64,000 nt of DNA from Xenophilus sp. Marseille-Q4582 (GTDB taxonomy: Bacteria > Pseudomonadota > Gammaproteobacteria > Burkholderiales > Burkholderiaceae_C). A model generated the notes under the pieces. The model saw nothing but the letters and a program-made list of their open reading frames with translations, made no database searches and was not told where the DNA came from. The translations under genes were made by a program, and so were the position numbers. The stretch is from assembly GCF_916700565.1 (NCBI RefSeq), contig NZ_CAKAKO010000003.1, positions 62,001 to 126,000 of the forward strand, given 5' to 3'. Shown piece by piece: positions 37,767 through 47,859 of this stretch (position 1 is its first letter; each line of letters starts with the position of its first letter).

Positions 37767-39424
37767 AGCTGGAGGCGCCAGACCCCGGCGCGCTGGAAGA
37801 CCTGTTGGCCAGCGGCCAGCCTCTGAAGCTGCGACCGCGCCCGGACCTGATGGACGGAGCCGATCCGCGCGATCAGGCCATCTACGAAGCCCGCGAACGT
37901 GAAAACGTGCGCCGCGCGCATGCGTTCGAAGCCCTGCAGAAACGCGAGGTTTTCGTCGGTATTCCCGAAACCGAACTCGACGCACGGCTGACCGAGCTGT
38001 TCCGCAGCGCCCGCACAACTTTGCAGGAAGGCGGTGCCAACACGCTGTATCTCGCTCTGGGTTTCCTGTCCTGGACCCGCGAAGACCGAGACGGTCAGCG
38101 CTACCGCGCTCCTCTGATCCTGGTGCCGGTCAGCCTGCAGCGCAAGAGCGCCCGCTCGGGCTTCACGCTCAGCTTGCATGACGACGAGCCCCGCTTCAAT
38201 CCGACCCTGATCGAGATGCTGCGCCAGGACTTCGAGCTGAGTCTGGGTACTCTCGAAGGCGAACTGCCGCGAGACGAGACCGGCCTGGACGTCGCTGCGG
38301 TCTGGAAGGCCGTCGGCCACGCCATCAAGGACATCAAGGGCTGGGAAGTGACCGAGGACGTGGTGTTGTCCATGTTCTCGTTTGCCAAGTATCTGATGTG
38401 GAAAGACCTTGCCGAGCGCAGCGAGCAGTTGCGCGAGAACCCGGTCGTGCGCCACCTGCTGGACACTCCGCGCGATGCCTATCCACCAGGCGCTCCGTTC
38501 CCGCAGGTGCGCGAACTGGACCAGCGCTTCGACCCCAAGCAGGTGTTCTGCCCCTTGCCGGCGGATTCCTCGCAGTTGTCGGCCGTGCTGGCCGCCTCGC
38601 AGGGCAAGGACTTCGTCCTGATCGGTCCACCTGGGACCGGCAAGAGCCAGACCATCGCCAACCTGATCGCCCAATCCCTGGCGCAGGGCCGGCGCGTGCT
38701 CTTCGTGTCCGAAAAGATTGCGGCGCTGGACGTCGTCTACCGGCGCCTGCGCGAAATCGGCCTGGGTGAGTTCTGCCTGGAGCTGCACTCGAGCAAGGCC
38801 CGCAAGCTCGACGTGCTGGCCCAGCTGCAGTCCGCCTGGTCCAGCAACGGCCAAACCGACGCCGAGCAGTGGCGAGCAGAAGCCGACAATCTCAAACGTC
38901 TGCGCGATGCGCTGAACATCTATGTCGAACGCTTGCATCAGCGGCGCCGCAACGGTCTGAGCTTGTTCGACGCGATCGGCACTGTCAGCGCGGGACACGA
39001 TATCTCGACGCTTGAAGTGGCCTGGCCCACCGCCGATCAACACGATCATGCGGGCATCGAGCAGTTGCGCCATGCCGTGGACCGGCTGGAAGTCAATGCG
39101 CAAGCCATCGGCCATGCCACACTGGCACAACACCCCTTGGCCCTCATCGGCCAGGGAGACTGGTCACCCACTTGGCAGCAACAACTGATCACCGCGGCGC
39201 GCGAAGTCCTTCCCGCCGCCCAGGCGACGATCGAATCCGCAGAGGCATTTGTCCAGGCCATCGGGCTGCCTTCGCCCGCGTTGACGCCCGACACCTGCGA
39301 AGCACTGGTGATCCTGGCCCAACGCCTGCCGTCGGCAGCAGGGCACGATTGGCGCTTCGTCCTGCGCCCCGACGCACGCACTCTAAGAGCGGCTAACACA
39401 ACCCTGTCATCGTCAAGCGCCTGA
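37767..39424 (+). pseudogene. Fragment 2 of the Hhe-like gene (DUF4011 remainder and helicase Walker A)
   Basis: This fragment continues the frame after IS copy 2 (KLEAPDPGALEDLLASG). It has REVFVGIPETELDARL, a region typical of DUF4011 proteins, and the helicase Walker A segment FVLIGPPGTGKSQTIANLI at about 38,610-38,665. FVSEKIAALDVVYRRL follows. It is cut at 39,386 by a second, different IS and reads 12 codons into it before stopping. It has no good start of its own. Confidence 0.8.
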
Positions 39425-40259
39425 TCTGCGTTTGACGGTGCATGGGTCGAAACAAGAACAAGGAAATCAGCACGGCGCTGTTCAAGAAGATCGAGCCGCT
39501 GCTGCCGGTGTTCGTGCCCTCAGCCAAGGGCGGGCGCCCGCGGGTCAGTGACGAGATGGCGCTCAACGGCATCCTGTTCGTGCTGCGTACGGGCATCCCC
39601 TGGGAGGAACTGCCGCAGGAGCTGGGCTTTGGCAGCGGCATGACATGTTGGCGGCGTCTGCGCCAAGGGCAGGAAGCCGGGGTGTGGCACCGCCTGCATC
39701 TGCTACTGCTTGCTGAACTGCACAGCGCCGGCAGGCTCGATTTCAGCCGGGCCAGCCTGGACGCTGCCAGCGTCCCCAGCCCCCGGGGGGCTCGCACACG
39801 GGCCCCAACCCGACCGACAGGGGCAAACTCGGCAGCAAGCGCCACCTCATCACGGACCGCCAGGGCATCCCGCTGATGTTCTGCGTCACCGGTGCTAACC
39901 GGCACGACTCGGTGGTCTTCGAGCAACTGGTCGATGCCTTGCCCGATGTGCGAGGAAAGCGCGGCAGGCCGCGCCGCTGGCCGGGCAAGCTGCATGCGGA
40001 CAAGGGCTACGACTTTGCGCGCTGCCGGGCGCACCTCAGGCGCCGGGGCATCGTCGATCGCATCGCCCGCCGGGGCATTGAACGCAACGATCGATTGGGC
40101 CGCCATCGTTGGGTCGTGGAACGTACGCATGCCTGGCTGGCCGCCTTCGGCAAGCTGCGTGTGCGTTTCGAGCGAAGCGTTCATACCCACGTGGCCTTGC
40201 TATCCCTGGCATGCAGCGTCATTTGCGTGCGGTCCTTGAGGTGGTTGTGTTAGCCGCTC
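39387..40259 (+). mobile_element. IS5-family element of the IS427/IS1031 type, 873 bp
   Basis: The ends are GAGCGGCTAACACAACC and its near complement, flanked by the 3-bp duplication TAA (39,384-39,386 and 40,260-40,262), fitting the TNA target rule of this subgroup. It sits inside the Hhe-like gene between the helicase Walker A and DEAS motifs. Excision with one TAA restores the reading frame. Confidence 0.92.
39442..40253 (+). CDS. IS427-type transposase, two frames joined by -1 frameshift
   Basis: The first frame (39,442-39,876) gives the N-terminal domain (MGRNKNKEISTALFKKIEPLLP...GIPWEELPQELGFGSGMTCWRRL) and the first DDE Asp in LDAASV. The second frame, open from just after the shift to 40,253, gives HADKGYDFARCRAHL (second Asp) and RHRWVVERTHAWLAAFGKLRVRFE (Glu). 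The junction lies at a run of six G near 39,790, where a -1 slip joins ...SPRG to GSHTGPNPTDRG. Programmed frameshifting is the normal expression mode of this subgroup. Confidence 0.85.
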
Positions 40260-40262
40260 TAA

Positions 40263-43200
40263 GCCAACGCCTGCAGGAAGGCGCAGCACTGGTGCGCCGC
40301 CATGTCGAACTGAATGCGCAGCTCTCTGAACCATGGCCCGCTTCCGTCGTGACCGCCTGCACCGACAGCCTCGCAGCGCTCACCGAACACCGGCAGATCC
40401 ACGCACAGCTCGGCGAGCCTTGGACACCTCGCACGGTTGTGCAATTGAACCAGGGACTCGGTCTGCTGGCCCAGATCGCGCAACACCACGCAGCGCTGTC
40501 GGCCCCTTATGGCGAATCGATTGAACAGCTCGACGTCGCCGAGTTGCAGCGGAGATGGGAACAAGCCGAGCAGGCGTTCTGGCCCAAGTCCTGGCTGGGC
40601 AAACGCAAGGTTGCGGCGCAACTGTCTGGCGCAATCAAGGGAGGATCGCAGCCTGACGTCAGCAACGATCTACAGCATTGGAATGCCATCCGAGCCTTGC
40701 GCCAACAGGTTCAAGCCATTACTCCCGCGCAGGAATGTGCGTCCGCCTGGGCAGGACTGGATACCAAAGAGGACAAGGTGCGCACGGCCCTGCGCTGGCA
40801 GATCGCCCTGGCCGCTGTGCGCGAAGGCCGGGAGTGGGAAGACGATGGCTTCGACGCCATCGCGGACGGCCAATGCGGCGACCCCCTGCAGGCCGATTTG
40901 CAGAGGGCGCGCCGACTGCGCCAGTTGGACCAGGACATTGCCGCCCATGCCTCGCTGGAAACGACGACCGACGGCCTATGGGCCGGCCACGCCACGCAAG
41001 TCGACCGTCTGCGCGCCGCCTTGGATTTCTTGAGCGATCGGCGAAGGCATCTCCAACAAGGTCCCCTGGATGCGACCCACACCTTGGTCGAGGAAGGTGC
41101 TTGCGGCCCCACGCTCGCGCACGATCACCAGACGCTGCGCCAGCGAGCCGAAACCGAGCAAGCGCTGGCCGCCCTGGACGACTTGCGCGAGTCCACCGCC
41201 GGCCTGTGGAAAGGACTGGCCACCCCTCTGGATGAGCTCGCACAGGCCTGCAAGCTTCGCGAGGATCTGGCTGCCGTGCTGGCGCGTCTGGCCACCACAC
41301 CCGAGCAGATTTCCGCCTGCAAGGCACCACTGCATGCCTTGTTGGGCGATGCCAATGCATTGCTGGAGCCAGGTGGCCGCATCGCGGTGGCCGGCGCTCG
41401 ATACGTGGAGAAACGGGGACAACTGCTTCCCCGGCAGGAGACGCTCGCGGCAATCGGGTGCCTTGCCGAGGCCGCCCAGACGCAGTGGCACTCCCTGTCA
41501 CTCGACGGGCTCATCGAGCAAAGCCAGTCCATCGTGCGCGCAGAACACAGCCTGCGCAGCTGGTGCGCCTGGCGCCAGGCACGCAGCGAAGCACTTGCAC
41601 TGGGGTTGACCACGCTGGTGCAGGGTATCGAACAAGGCCATGTCGGAGCAGGCCAGGCCCGCCGAACGTTCGAAACCAACTACGCACGCTGGTGGCTCAA
41701 CGCCGTGGTAGATCACGAGCCGGTCATCCGCGGGTTCGTCAGCGCCGAACACGAACAGCGCATCCGCGACTTCCGGGAGCTCGACGAACGCTTCACCGCC
41801 CTGACCCGGGACTGGCTGCGTGCCCGCATGTGCGGCGACCTACCCTCGCAGGACAACGTCAGCCGCAACTCCGAATGGGGCGTGTTGCGGCACGAGATTG
41901 GCAAGAAGCGTGCGCATCTGCCCTTGCGGGAGTTGATGGCCCAGATTCCCGAGGCACTGACCAGGCTTACGCCCTGCTTGCTGATGAGCCCGCTGTCCAT
42001 CGCGCAGTACCTCCAGGCGGGGACCAACGCTTTCGACCTGGTGATCTTCGACGAAGCCTCACAGATCCCGGTCTGGGACGCGATCGGCGCCATCGCCCGC
42101 GGCCGTCAGGTCGTGATGGTCGGCGATCCCAAACAGTTGCCGCCCACCTCGTTCTTCGACCGCGCCGAGTCCGGTCTTGACGACGAGGATGTCGAGGCTG
42201 ACCTGGAGAGCATCCTCGACGAGTGCATCGGCGCCAACCTGCCGACCCGCGACCTGAACTGGCACTACCGCAGCCGCCATGAAAGCTTGATCGCGTTCTC
42301 CAACCACGCCTATTACAAGGGTGAACTGGTCACCTTCCCCTCCCCTGTCACCAACGACCGCGCGGTCAGCCTGCAGATGATCTCGGGCGCCTACCAGAAG
42401 GGCGGTACGCGGACCAATCCTGCCGAAGCCAAGGCGCTCGTTGCCGATGTCGTGGCCCGCCTGACAGCGCCAGGTTTCCGAGAAAGCGGGCTCACGATCG
42501 GGGTGGTCACGTTCAACGCCGAACAGCAAAAACTGATCGAGGACTTGCTCGACGAAGCCCGACGAAAAGACCCGCGACTGGAGCCCTACTTCGCCGAGAG
42601 CGAACTGGAGCCACTGTTCGTCAAGAACCTGGAAAGCGTGCAAGGCGACGAGCGCGATCTCATCTACTTCTCCATCACCTATGGCCCGGACCCCACAGGC
42701 CAACTGGCCATGAACTTCGGCCCGCTCAACCGCCAAGGCGGCGAGCGCCGACTCAATGTGGCCATCACCCGCGCACGGCATGAGCTGCGCGTGTTCGCCA
42801 GTTTCCGCGCCGAGCAGATGGACTTGGCGCGCACCCAAGCCATCGGCGTACGCGATCTCAAGCACTTCCTGGAGTTCGCCGAACGCGGCGCTCGCGCGCT
42901 GGCGGAAGCAAGCAAAGGCAGCCTTGGCGGCTTCGACAGTCCCTTTGAACAGGCCGTAGCCACTGCCCTTGCCCAGCGTGGCTGGCAAGTCCAGCCGCAG
43001 ATTGGAGCCTCTTCGTTCCGCGTCGACCTCGGCATCGTCGATCCCGACGCACCTGGCCGTTACCTGGCCGGCGTGGAATGCGACGGCGCCACCTACCACC
43101 GCAGCGCCACTGCACGCGATCGCGACAAGCTGCGCGAGCAGGTCCTGCGCGGCCTAGGATGGGAAATCGTGCGGGTCTGGTCCACCGACTGGTGGATCGA

Positions 43201-44023
43201 TCGCGCTGGCACGCTCGATAGGCTGGATGCCCGGCTGCAAGCCGTGCTCAAAGTCCAGCGCGAGCGGCGTATAGAAGAGGCAGAGCGCGAAGCCGAGGCC
43301 AAGCGCTTGGCGCAAGCGGCCATCGCGCAAGCCATGGCGTCGGTGACGAAGCCAGACGAAGAAACGGCGGCCCCAATCCAGGATGCGGACCCGATCGCAC
43401 CTGAAACCCCGGCGACGGTTCCACCGCAGCAAATCGAAGAAGTCTTTGCTCGTCAGGCCTCTGCAGCGCCAGCCCATGCTGATACAGCCGAAACAGCGCC
43501 ATCGGAGGTCTCGCTCTACCGGGTCACGAACCCCGCTGAAGCTGTCGATGGCGCCAATCTCGATCGATTCTTCGACGGGGATTACAACGACACCTTGTCG
43601 GCCATGATCGCTCACGTCATCGATCATGAAGGCCCCGTGCTCGACGCCCTACTGGCCCGCCGCATTGCCCGCGCCCACGGCTGGCTACGTACCGGCGGGC
43701 GCATCCGAGAGCGCGTTTTCCAAATCGCGCGCGCCCGCTATCGGACGACCGATGAAGAGGTCGGCACGTTCTATTGGCCCGAGCATCTCGATCCTGCGGC
43801 AGAGCCTCCCTTCCGCGGTCCCGCCGACGAGGACAGCGTGCGGGCAGCTGATGAGATCAGTCTCACAGAACTGGCTTCGCTGGCTCGCGCCGTCATCGCA
43901 CAGGGCAGTCAAGGCGAAGAGATCTATCAAGCAATGGCGCGCAGGCTCGGGCTCCAACAGCTACGCGCAGCCAGCCGAGCACGTTTTGAGAATGCAGTGA
44001 GCTCTGTGCGTCCAGAGCCATGA
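40263..44023 (+). pseudogene. Fragment 3 of the Hhe-like gene (helicase motifs, nuclease, DUF3320)
   Basis: About 1,253 codons beginning SQRLQEGAALVRRH after the second IS. A long helical section leads to LVIFDEASQIPVWDA (motif II, about 42,040-42,085), MVGDPKQLPPTSFF, YRSRHESLIAFSN, ESVQGDERDLIYFSITYG and LNVAITRARHEL. The nuclease FDSPFEQAV...RVDLGIVDP...GVECDGATYHR...GWEIVRVWSTDWW follows at about 42,935-43,200. An Ala/Glu-rich linker leads to DUF3320 (RFFDGDYNDTLSAMIAHVIDHEGPVLDALLARRIARAHG). The frame is open through the IS end, so a shorter protein with nuclease and DUF3320 is possible. Confidence 0.85.
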
Positions 44024-44324
44024 CTCTGAAGAGTTCGCCGACAGAACATGGAGGGATGAACCGACTCTTGCCGGGCGATGAACGATCTGAACGCGTCCTT
44101 CCGTCACCCAGCCGATCGGGCCGGTCAGTGGCGACTCGAAGGCGTCGACATGCGAGGTATGCGTTTTCCTGACGTAGCGTGCGGCGTGGATTTCGTCGCT
44201 GAACACCACTAGGTGTGAAGCTCCAATAGGTTGTATCCGGTGTTCATCCGGATTGAGTTTGAGAGACTGGAAGTCGCCAAACACCCAATCCACCCAGGGA
44301 GCCCAACCGGATGAACACCCATAA
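44024..44324. other. Intergenic region downstream of the Hhe-like gene
   Basis: No recognised gene in 301 bases. It contains a perfect 13-bp inverted repeat, GGTGTTCATCCGG at 44,239-44,251 and CCGGATGAACACC at 44,307-44,319, spanning 81 bases and ending five bases before the IS at 44,325. This may be a terminator-like fold or the remnant end of an older element. A 110-codon minus-strand frame through here has no family resemblance. Confidence 0.45.
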
Positions 44325-45198
44325 GAGCTACTAACAAAACCATGTCATCATCGAGCGCTTGATTGGTGTTTGATGAGGCATGGGTCGAAACAGGAATAGA
44401 GAAATCAGCGCCGCGCTGTTCAAGAAGGTTGCCCCGCTGTTGCCGGTAGTCGTTGCCTCGGCCAAAGGCGGTCGCCCACGAGTGAGCGACGAGATGGCCC
44501 TGAACGGCATTCTGTTCGTGCTGCGCACCGGCATTCCCTGGGAGGAGTTGCCCCAGGAACTGGGCTTTGGCAGTGGCATGACCTGTTGGCGGCGTCTGCG
44601 TGATTGGCAGGCTGCGGGCGTGTGGCATCGCCTGCATCTGTTGTTGCTCGGTGAATTGCGCGGCGCCGGCAAACTGGACTTCAGCCGTGCGAGCATGGAC
44701 GCGGCCAGTGTGGCCAGCCCCCGGGGGGCCACTACACCGGCCCCAACCCCACGGACAGGGGCAAACTCGGCAGCAAGCGCCACATCATCACGGACCGCCA
44801 AGGCATCCCACTGATCTTCTGCGTCACGGGCGCCAACCGGCATGACTCGGTGGTTTTCGAGCAACTGGTCGACGCGTTGCCAGCGGTACGTGGCTGTCGC
44901 GGTCGGCCCAGGCGCTGGCCGCACAAACTGCATGCCGACAAGGGCTATGACTATGCTCGCTGCCGCTTTCACCTGCGCAAGCTGGGGATCACCGCGCGTA
45001 TTGCCCGGCGCGTCATCGAACGCAACGACCGGCTCGGGCGTCATCGCTGGGTGGTCGAGCGCACGCACGCCTGGCTGGCCGCCTTCGGCAAGCTGCGTAC
45101 TCGTTTCGAGCGCCGCATCGACATTCATGTCGCGTTGCTCTCGCTGGCCTGCTGCGTTATCTGCATTCGCCATCTCCCACCGTTTTGTTAGCCGCTCT
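44325..45198 (+). mobile_element. IS5-family element of the IS427/IS1031 type, 874 bp, second isoform
   Basis: The ends are GAGCTACTAACAAAAC (left) and the complement of GAGCGGCTAACAAAAC (right). The transposase resembles the one at 39,442 but differs at many residues. The flanking triplets are TAA on the left and TCA on the right: both obey the TNA rule but they do not match. That suggests the two ends come from separate insertions joined by recombination or deletion. Its right end supplies the stop codon of the neighbouring XRE-cupin gene. Confidence 0.88.
44380..45191 (+). CDS. IS427-type transposase, second isoform, -1 frameshift
   Basis: Frame 1 (44,380-44,814) begins MGRNRNREISAALFKKVAPLLP and holds the first DDE Asp in MDAASV. 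Frame 2, open to 45,191, holds HADKGYDYARCRFHL and RHRWVVERTHAWLAAFGKLRTRFE. The same run of six G near 44,728 is the slip site. Both halves look undamaged. Confidence 0.82.
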
Positions 45199-45889
45199 CA
45201 ATCTGGACGGACTCTTCCGGAGATGCGCCATACGCGCGAAGAACCACGATCATGATCTTGGTCCCAGCTTGTGTGCCTGCAAGATAGGCATGCGGCGTCG
45301 AACTGTCGAAAAGTGCGCTGGCGCCGGCGCGCATGACGCGTGGCGGCATGCCTTCCATGTGCAAGACCAGCGTGCCCGAGAGCACATAGCAGAACTCTTC
45401 ACCCTTGTGGCCGTTGAGCCCCCCGACTTCCTCCAGGCTGCGTGCGTGCACGTCGGCAATGAGGGGCAGCAGATGCGCCGCATCGTGCGCATGCAGCACG
45501 CGAGCCTTCGACTGGCGCACGTTCGTCTCCTGCCCCTCCCCTGCGTCGGTAAAGCTGGTCAGCCGCTCACCCGGCGCCAGGTGGTGCCGGCCGACGAGAT
45601 CCGTCCAATCGATGTCCAGACCCATCATGACCCTGGACAGCACGCCGAAGGTGGGAGACATCTTGTTGTTCTCGATGCGGGACAGAGAGGCGGCCGGCAC
45701 GCCGCTGAGTTCCCCGAGCTGCGCGAGCGATAGGCCCTTGCCCTCGCGGATGACGCGCAACCTTCGCCCGAGTTCCTCAGTCATCGACTGATCGGTCTGC
45801 GCACGCCGCCAGGTGGCAGATGGTGTGGGTGCCTTGCCCGCTGCACCGTGGGAGCGACGTTCTTGGGAACGTGCAGTAAGGGTTTTCAT
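45188..45889 (-). CDS. XRE-family regulator with C-terminal cupin domain
   Basis: 233 residues from the ATG at 45,889. Helix-turn-helix at about residues 40-90 (RLRVIREGKGLSLAQLGELSGVPAASLSRIENNKMSPTFGVLSRV); cupin sensor at about 150-228 (SLEEVGGLNGHKGEEFCYVLSGTLVLHMEG, then GASALFDSSTPHAYL). This is the PuuR-like layout, in which the cupin binds a metabolite. It is divergent from the gamma-glutamyltransferase-like gene, with three palindromes between them, so it is the likely regulator of that cluster and of itself. The last residues and the TAA stop come from the IS end, so the natural C-terminus may be slightly altered. Confidence 0.88.
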   Translation of the reverse strand: MKTLTARSQERRSHGAAGKAPTPSATWRRAQTDQSMTEELGRRLRVIREGKGLSLAQLGELSGVPAASLSRIENNKMSPTFGVLSRVMMGLDIDWTDLVGRHHLAPGERLTSFTDAGEGQETNVRQSKARVLHAHDAAHLLPLIADVHARSLEEVGGLNGHKGEEFCYVLSGTLVLHMEGMPPRVMRAGASALFDSSTPHAYLAGTQAGTKIMIVVLRAYGASPEESVQIESG

Positions 45890-45917
45890 GGTTCGAGCCC
45901 AGAAAAAAGCGCTTGAT

Positions 45918-45970
45918 TTGCGGATCCGCAATACGTAAATTACGGATCCGTAATCGTTACGGATCTGCAA
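45918..45970. promoter_or_regulatory. Three 14-bp palindromic operators of the XRE-cupin regulator
   Basis: TTGCGGATCCGCAA (45,918-45,931), TTACGGATCCGTAA (45,940-45,953) and TTACGGATCTGCAA (45,957-45,970) share the pattern TTRCGGATCYGYAA. The first two are perfect palindromes. Start-to-start spacings are 22 and 17 bases. They fill the 96-base gap between the divergent regulator and first enzyme gene and would overlap both promoters. The last box ends only 15 bases before the ATG at 45,986. Confidence 0.85.
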
Positions 45971-45985
45971 ATTGTACTGCGCGGC

Positions 45986-47833
45986 ATGCCCATGAGTTCG
46001 ACCTTCACCGCCCGTCCCGAGCTGATCGGTACTTTGGGGGCCTGTTCATCCACGCACTGGCTGGCATCGCAAACCGCCATGAGCGTGCTCGAGCGCGGCG
46101 GCAACGCCTTCGATGCAGCGGTTGCCGGAGGCTTCGTGCTGCAGGTCGTCGAGCCTCATCTCAACGGTCCTGCAGGCGAGGTGCCGATCCTGTCCTGGGA
46201 CGAGAAGGCGCGTTCGATCGAAGCGCTGCGAGGCCAGGGCTGTGCGCCGCAGGACGCAACAGCCGCCGCCTTCCGCCGGCTGGGGCTGGGCCTCGTGCCG
46301 GGCATCGGTCTGCTCGCCGCCACCGTACCGGCGGCGTTCGCGACATGGCTCACGCTGTTGCGCGATCACGGCAGCTGGCGGCTGGCCGATGTGCTCGCGC
46401 CGGCCATCGGCTATGCGCGGGACGGCTTTCCGGTGTCACGCCGCTTGTGCGAGGCGGTCCTCGGCGTGCGGGCGCTCTTCCTGTCCGAGTGGCACACCTC
46501 GGCTGAGGTCTGGCTGGAAGGGTCCAAGGTGCCAGCCCCTGGCACGCTGTGGCGGCTCCCCGCGCTGGCGAATACCTATGCGCGGATCGTGGCGCAAGCC
46601 GAGCGCGAGGGTCAGGACCGGGTGAGCGAGATCGATGCGGCGCTGCGCGTATGGCGGGACGGATTCGTGGCCGAAGAGGTCGACGCGTTCTGCCGCGTGC
46701 CAGTGGGCGACAGCAGTGGCCAGGCGCATGCGGGTTTCCTGCGGCGCGAGGACATGGCCAACTGGCGGCCGGCGGCCGAAAAGCCGCTCATGGGCCGGTT
46801 CGGGCGGTACGACGTGGCCAAGTGCGGCTTCTGGAGCCAGGGGCCGCTCTTTCTGCAGACACTGGCCATGCTTCAGGGCGCCGGGCTCGACGCGTACGCA
46901 CACGACAGCGCGGACTTCGTGCACAGGCTGGCCGAAGCGACCAAGCTGGCGCTGGCCGACCGGCTCGCCTGGTACGGCAGCGCACCCGCCAGTGACGCCT
47001 GCGTGCAAGCACACCTGCTATCCACTGAATACGCCCGCGAGCGCTGGAAAAGGGTGAACCTGTTGCAGGCGTCACGCGCGCTCGACGCCGGCGCACCCCT
47101 GGGTCGTTCGCCGCGCCTGCCCGACCTGACGGTCGGCGCGCGCGAGCTTCGCGCCGCCGACGCCCGCTTCGGCATCGGCGAGCCCACCTTCCAGAACCTG
47201 CCACCCGTTGCGCAATGGTCGGAGCGGGAACTGTTCGTCGGGGACACCTGCCACATCGACGTGATCGACCGGCACGGCAACATGGTGGCTGCCACGCCAT
47301 CGGGCGGCTGGCTCTCATCGAGTCCGGCAATCCCCGCGCTCGGCTTCGCGCTCGGCACGCGCCTGCAGATGACGTGGCTGGAAGACGGGCTGCCGGGCTC
47401 ATTGACGCCGGGCGTCGCGCCCTGCACCACGCTGTCTCCCTCGCTGGCGCTTCGCGACGGGGAGCCCTACATGGTCTTCGGGACACCGGGCGGCGATCAG
47501 CAGGACCAATGGCAGCTCGGCTTCTTCCTGCGTCATGCACTACACGGCATGTCCATGCAGGAGGCCATTGAGGCGCCATCGTTCCATGTGAGGCACTACG
47601 CCGCCTCGTTCTGGCCGCGCCCGGTCACGCTGAATCGCCTGAAGGCGGAATCCCGATTTCCACCCGAGACGCTGGCGCTGCTACGCGAGCGCGGCCATGA
47701 CCTGGAGGTGGGCGAACCATGGTCGGAGGGCCGGCTGTCCGCCTGCAGCCGCACCCGCGATAGCCACGGCCGCCTCGTACTTCGCGCCGCGGCCAATCCG
47801 CGCGGCATGCAGGGCTATGCAGTGGCCCGCTGA
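45986..47833 (+). CDS. Gamma-glutamyltransferase-family enzyme
   Basis: 615 residues, Ntn-hydrolase of the GGT family. The N-terminal half has ASQTAMSVLERGGNAFDAAVAGGFVLQVVEPHLNGPAGE. The self-cleavage site is at GD-Thr421-CHIDVIDRHGNMVAATPSGG, with Thr421 as nucleophile; the second Thr common in GGTs is Cys here. LTPGVAPCTTLSPSLALRDGEPYMVFGTPGGDQQ follows, where the usual glycine pair is kept. No signal peptide is visible, so unlike classic GGT it is probably cytoplasmic. It heads a cluster with a monooxygenase, VOC protein, hydrolase and ABC transporter. A role as an amide hydrolase on a catabolic substrate is inferred. Confidence 0.87.
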   Translation: MPMSSTFTARPELIGTLGACSSTHWLASQTAMSVLERGGNAFDAAVAGGFVLQVVEPHLNGPAGEVPILSWDEKARSIEALRGQGCAPQDATAAAFRRLGLGLVPGIGLLAATVPAAFATWLTLLRDHGSWRLADVLAPAIGYARDGFPVSRRLCEAVLGVRALFLSEWHTSAEVWLEGSKVPAPGTLWRLPALANTYARIVAQAEREGQDRVSEIDAALRVWRDGFVAEEVDAFCRVPVGDSSGQAHAGFLRREDMANWRPAAEKPLMGRFGRYDVAKCGFWSQGPLFLQTLAMLQGAGLDAYAHDSADFVHRLAEATKLALADRLAWYGSAPASDACVQAHLLSTEYARERWKRVNLLQASRALDAGAPLGRSPRLPDLTVGARELRAADARFGIGEPTFQNLPPVAQWSERELFVGDTCHIDVIDRHGNMVAATPSGGWLSSSPAIPALGFALGTRLQMTWLEDGLPGSLTPGVAPCTTLSPSLALRDGEPYMVFGTPGGDQQDQWQLGFFLRHALHGMSMQEAIEAPSFHVRHYAASFWPRPVTLNRLKAESRFPPETLALLRERGHDLEVGEPWSEGRLSACSRTRDSHGRLVLRAAANPRGMQGYAVAR

Positions 47834-47859
47834 ACCCATCTTCGACAAGGAGCATTCTC

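Larger units (their letters stand above)
35181..44023 (+). pseudogene. Hhe-like DUF4011-helicase-nuclease-DUF3320 gene, broken by two IS elements
   Basis: Removing the IS at 36,442-37,762 and that at 39,387-40,259, with one target duplication each, joins 35,181-36,441, 37,767-39,386 and 40,263-44,023. Together they make one 6,642-base frame of 2,213 codons with no stop. Domain order in the rebuilt protein: a transglutaminase-like region (Cys233, His259), DUF4011 (about 390-440, DLSLRNNLLNFK) and SF1 helicase with Walker A GPPGTGKS at 707-714. The DEAS box is at 1557, followed by GDPKQLPP and LNVAITRARHELRVF. A PD-(D/E)XK/Vsr-like nuclease (Asp1882, Glu1899) and DUF3320 (about 2042-2200) complete it. 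This matches the DUF4011-helicase-Vsr layout reported as the anti-phage system Hhe. As it stands the gene cannot give the full protein. Confidence 0.88.

Noticed and set aside
43961-44293. 110-codon minus-strand frame at the end of the Hhe-like gene
   Set aside because: It overlaps the 3' end of a recognised gene, has no family resemblance and no convincing start signal.
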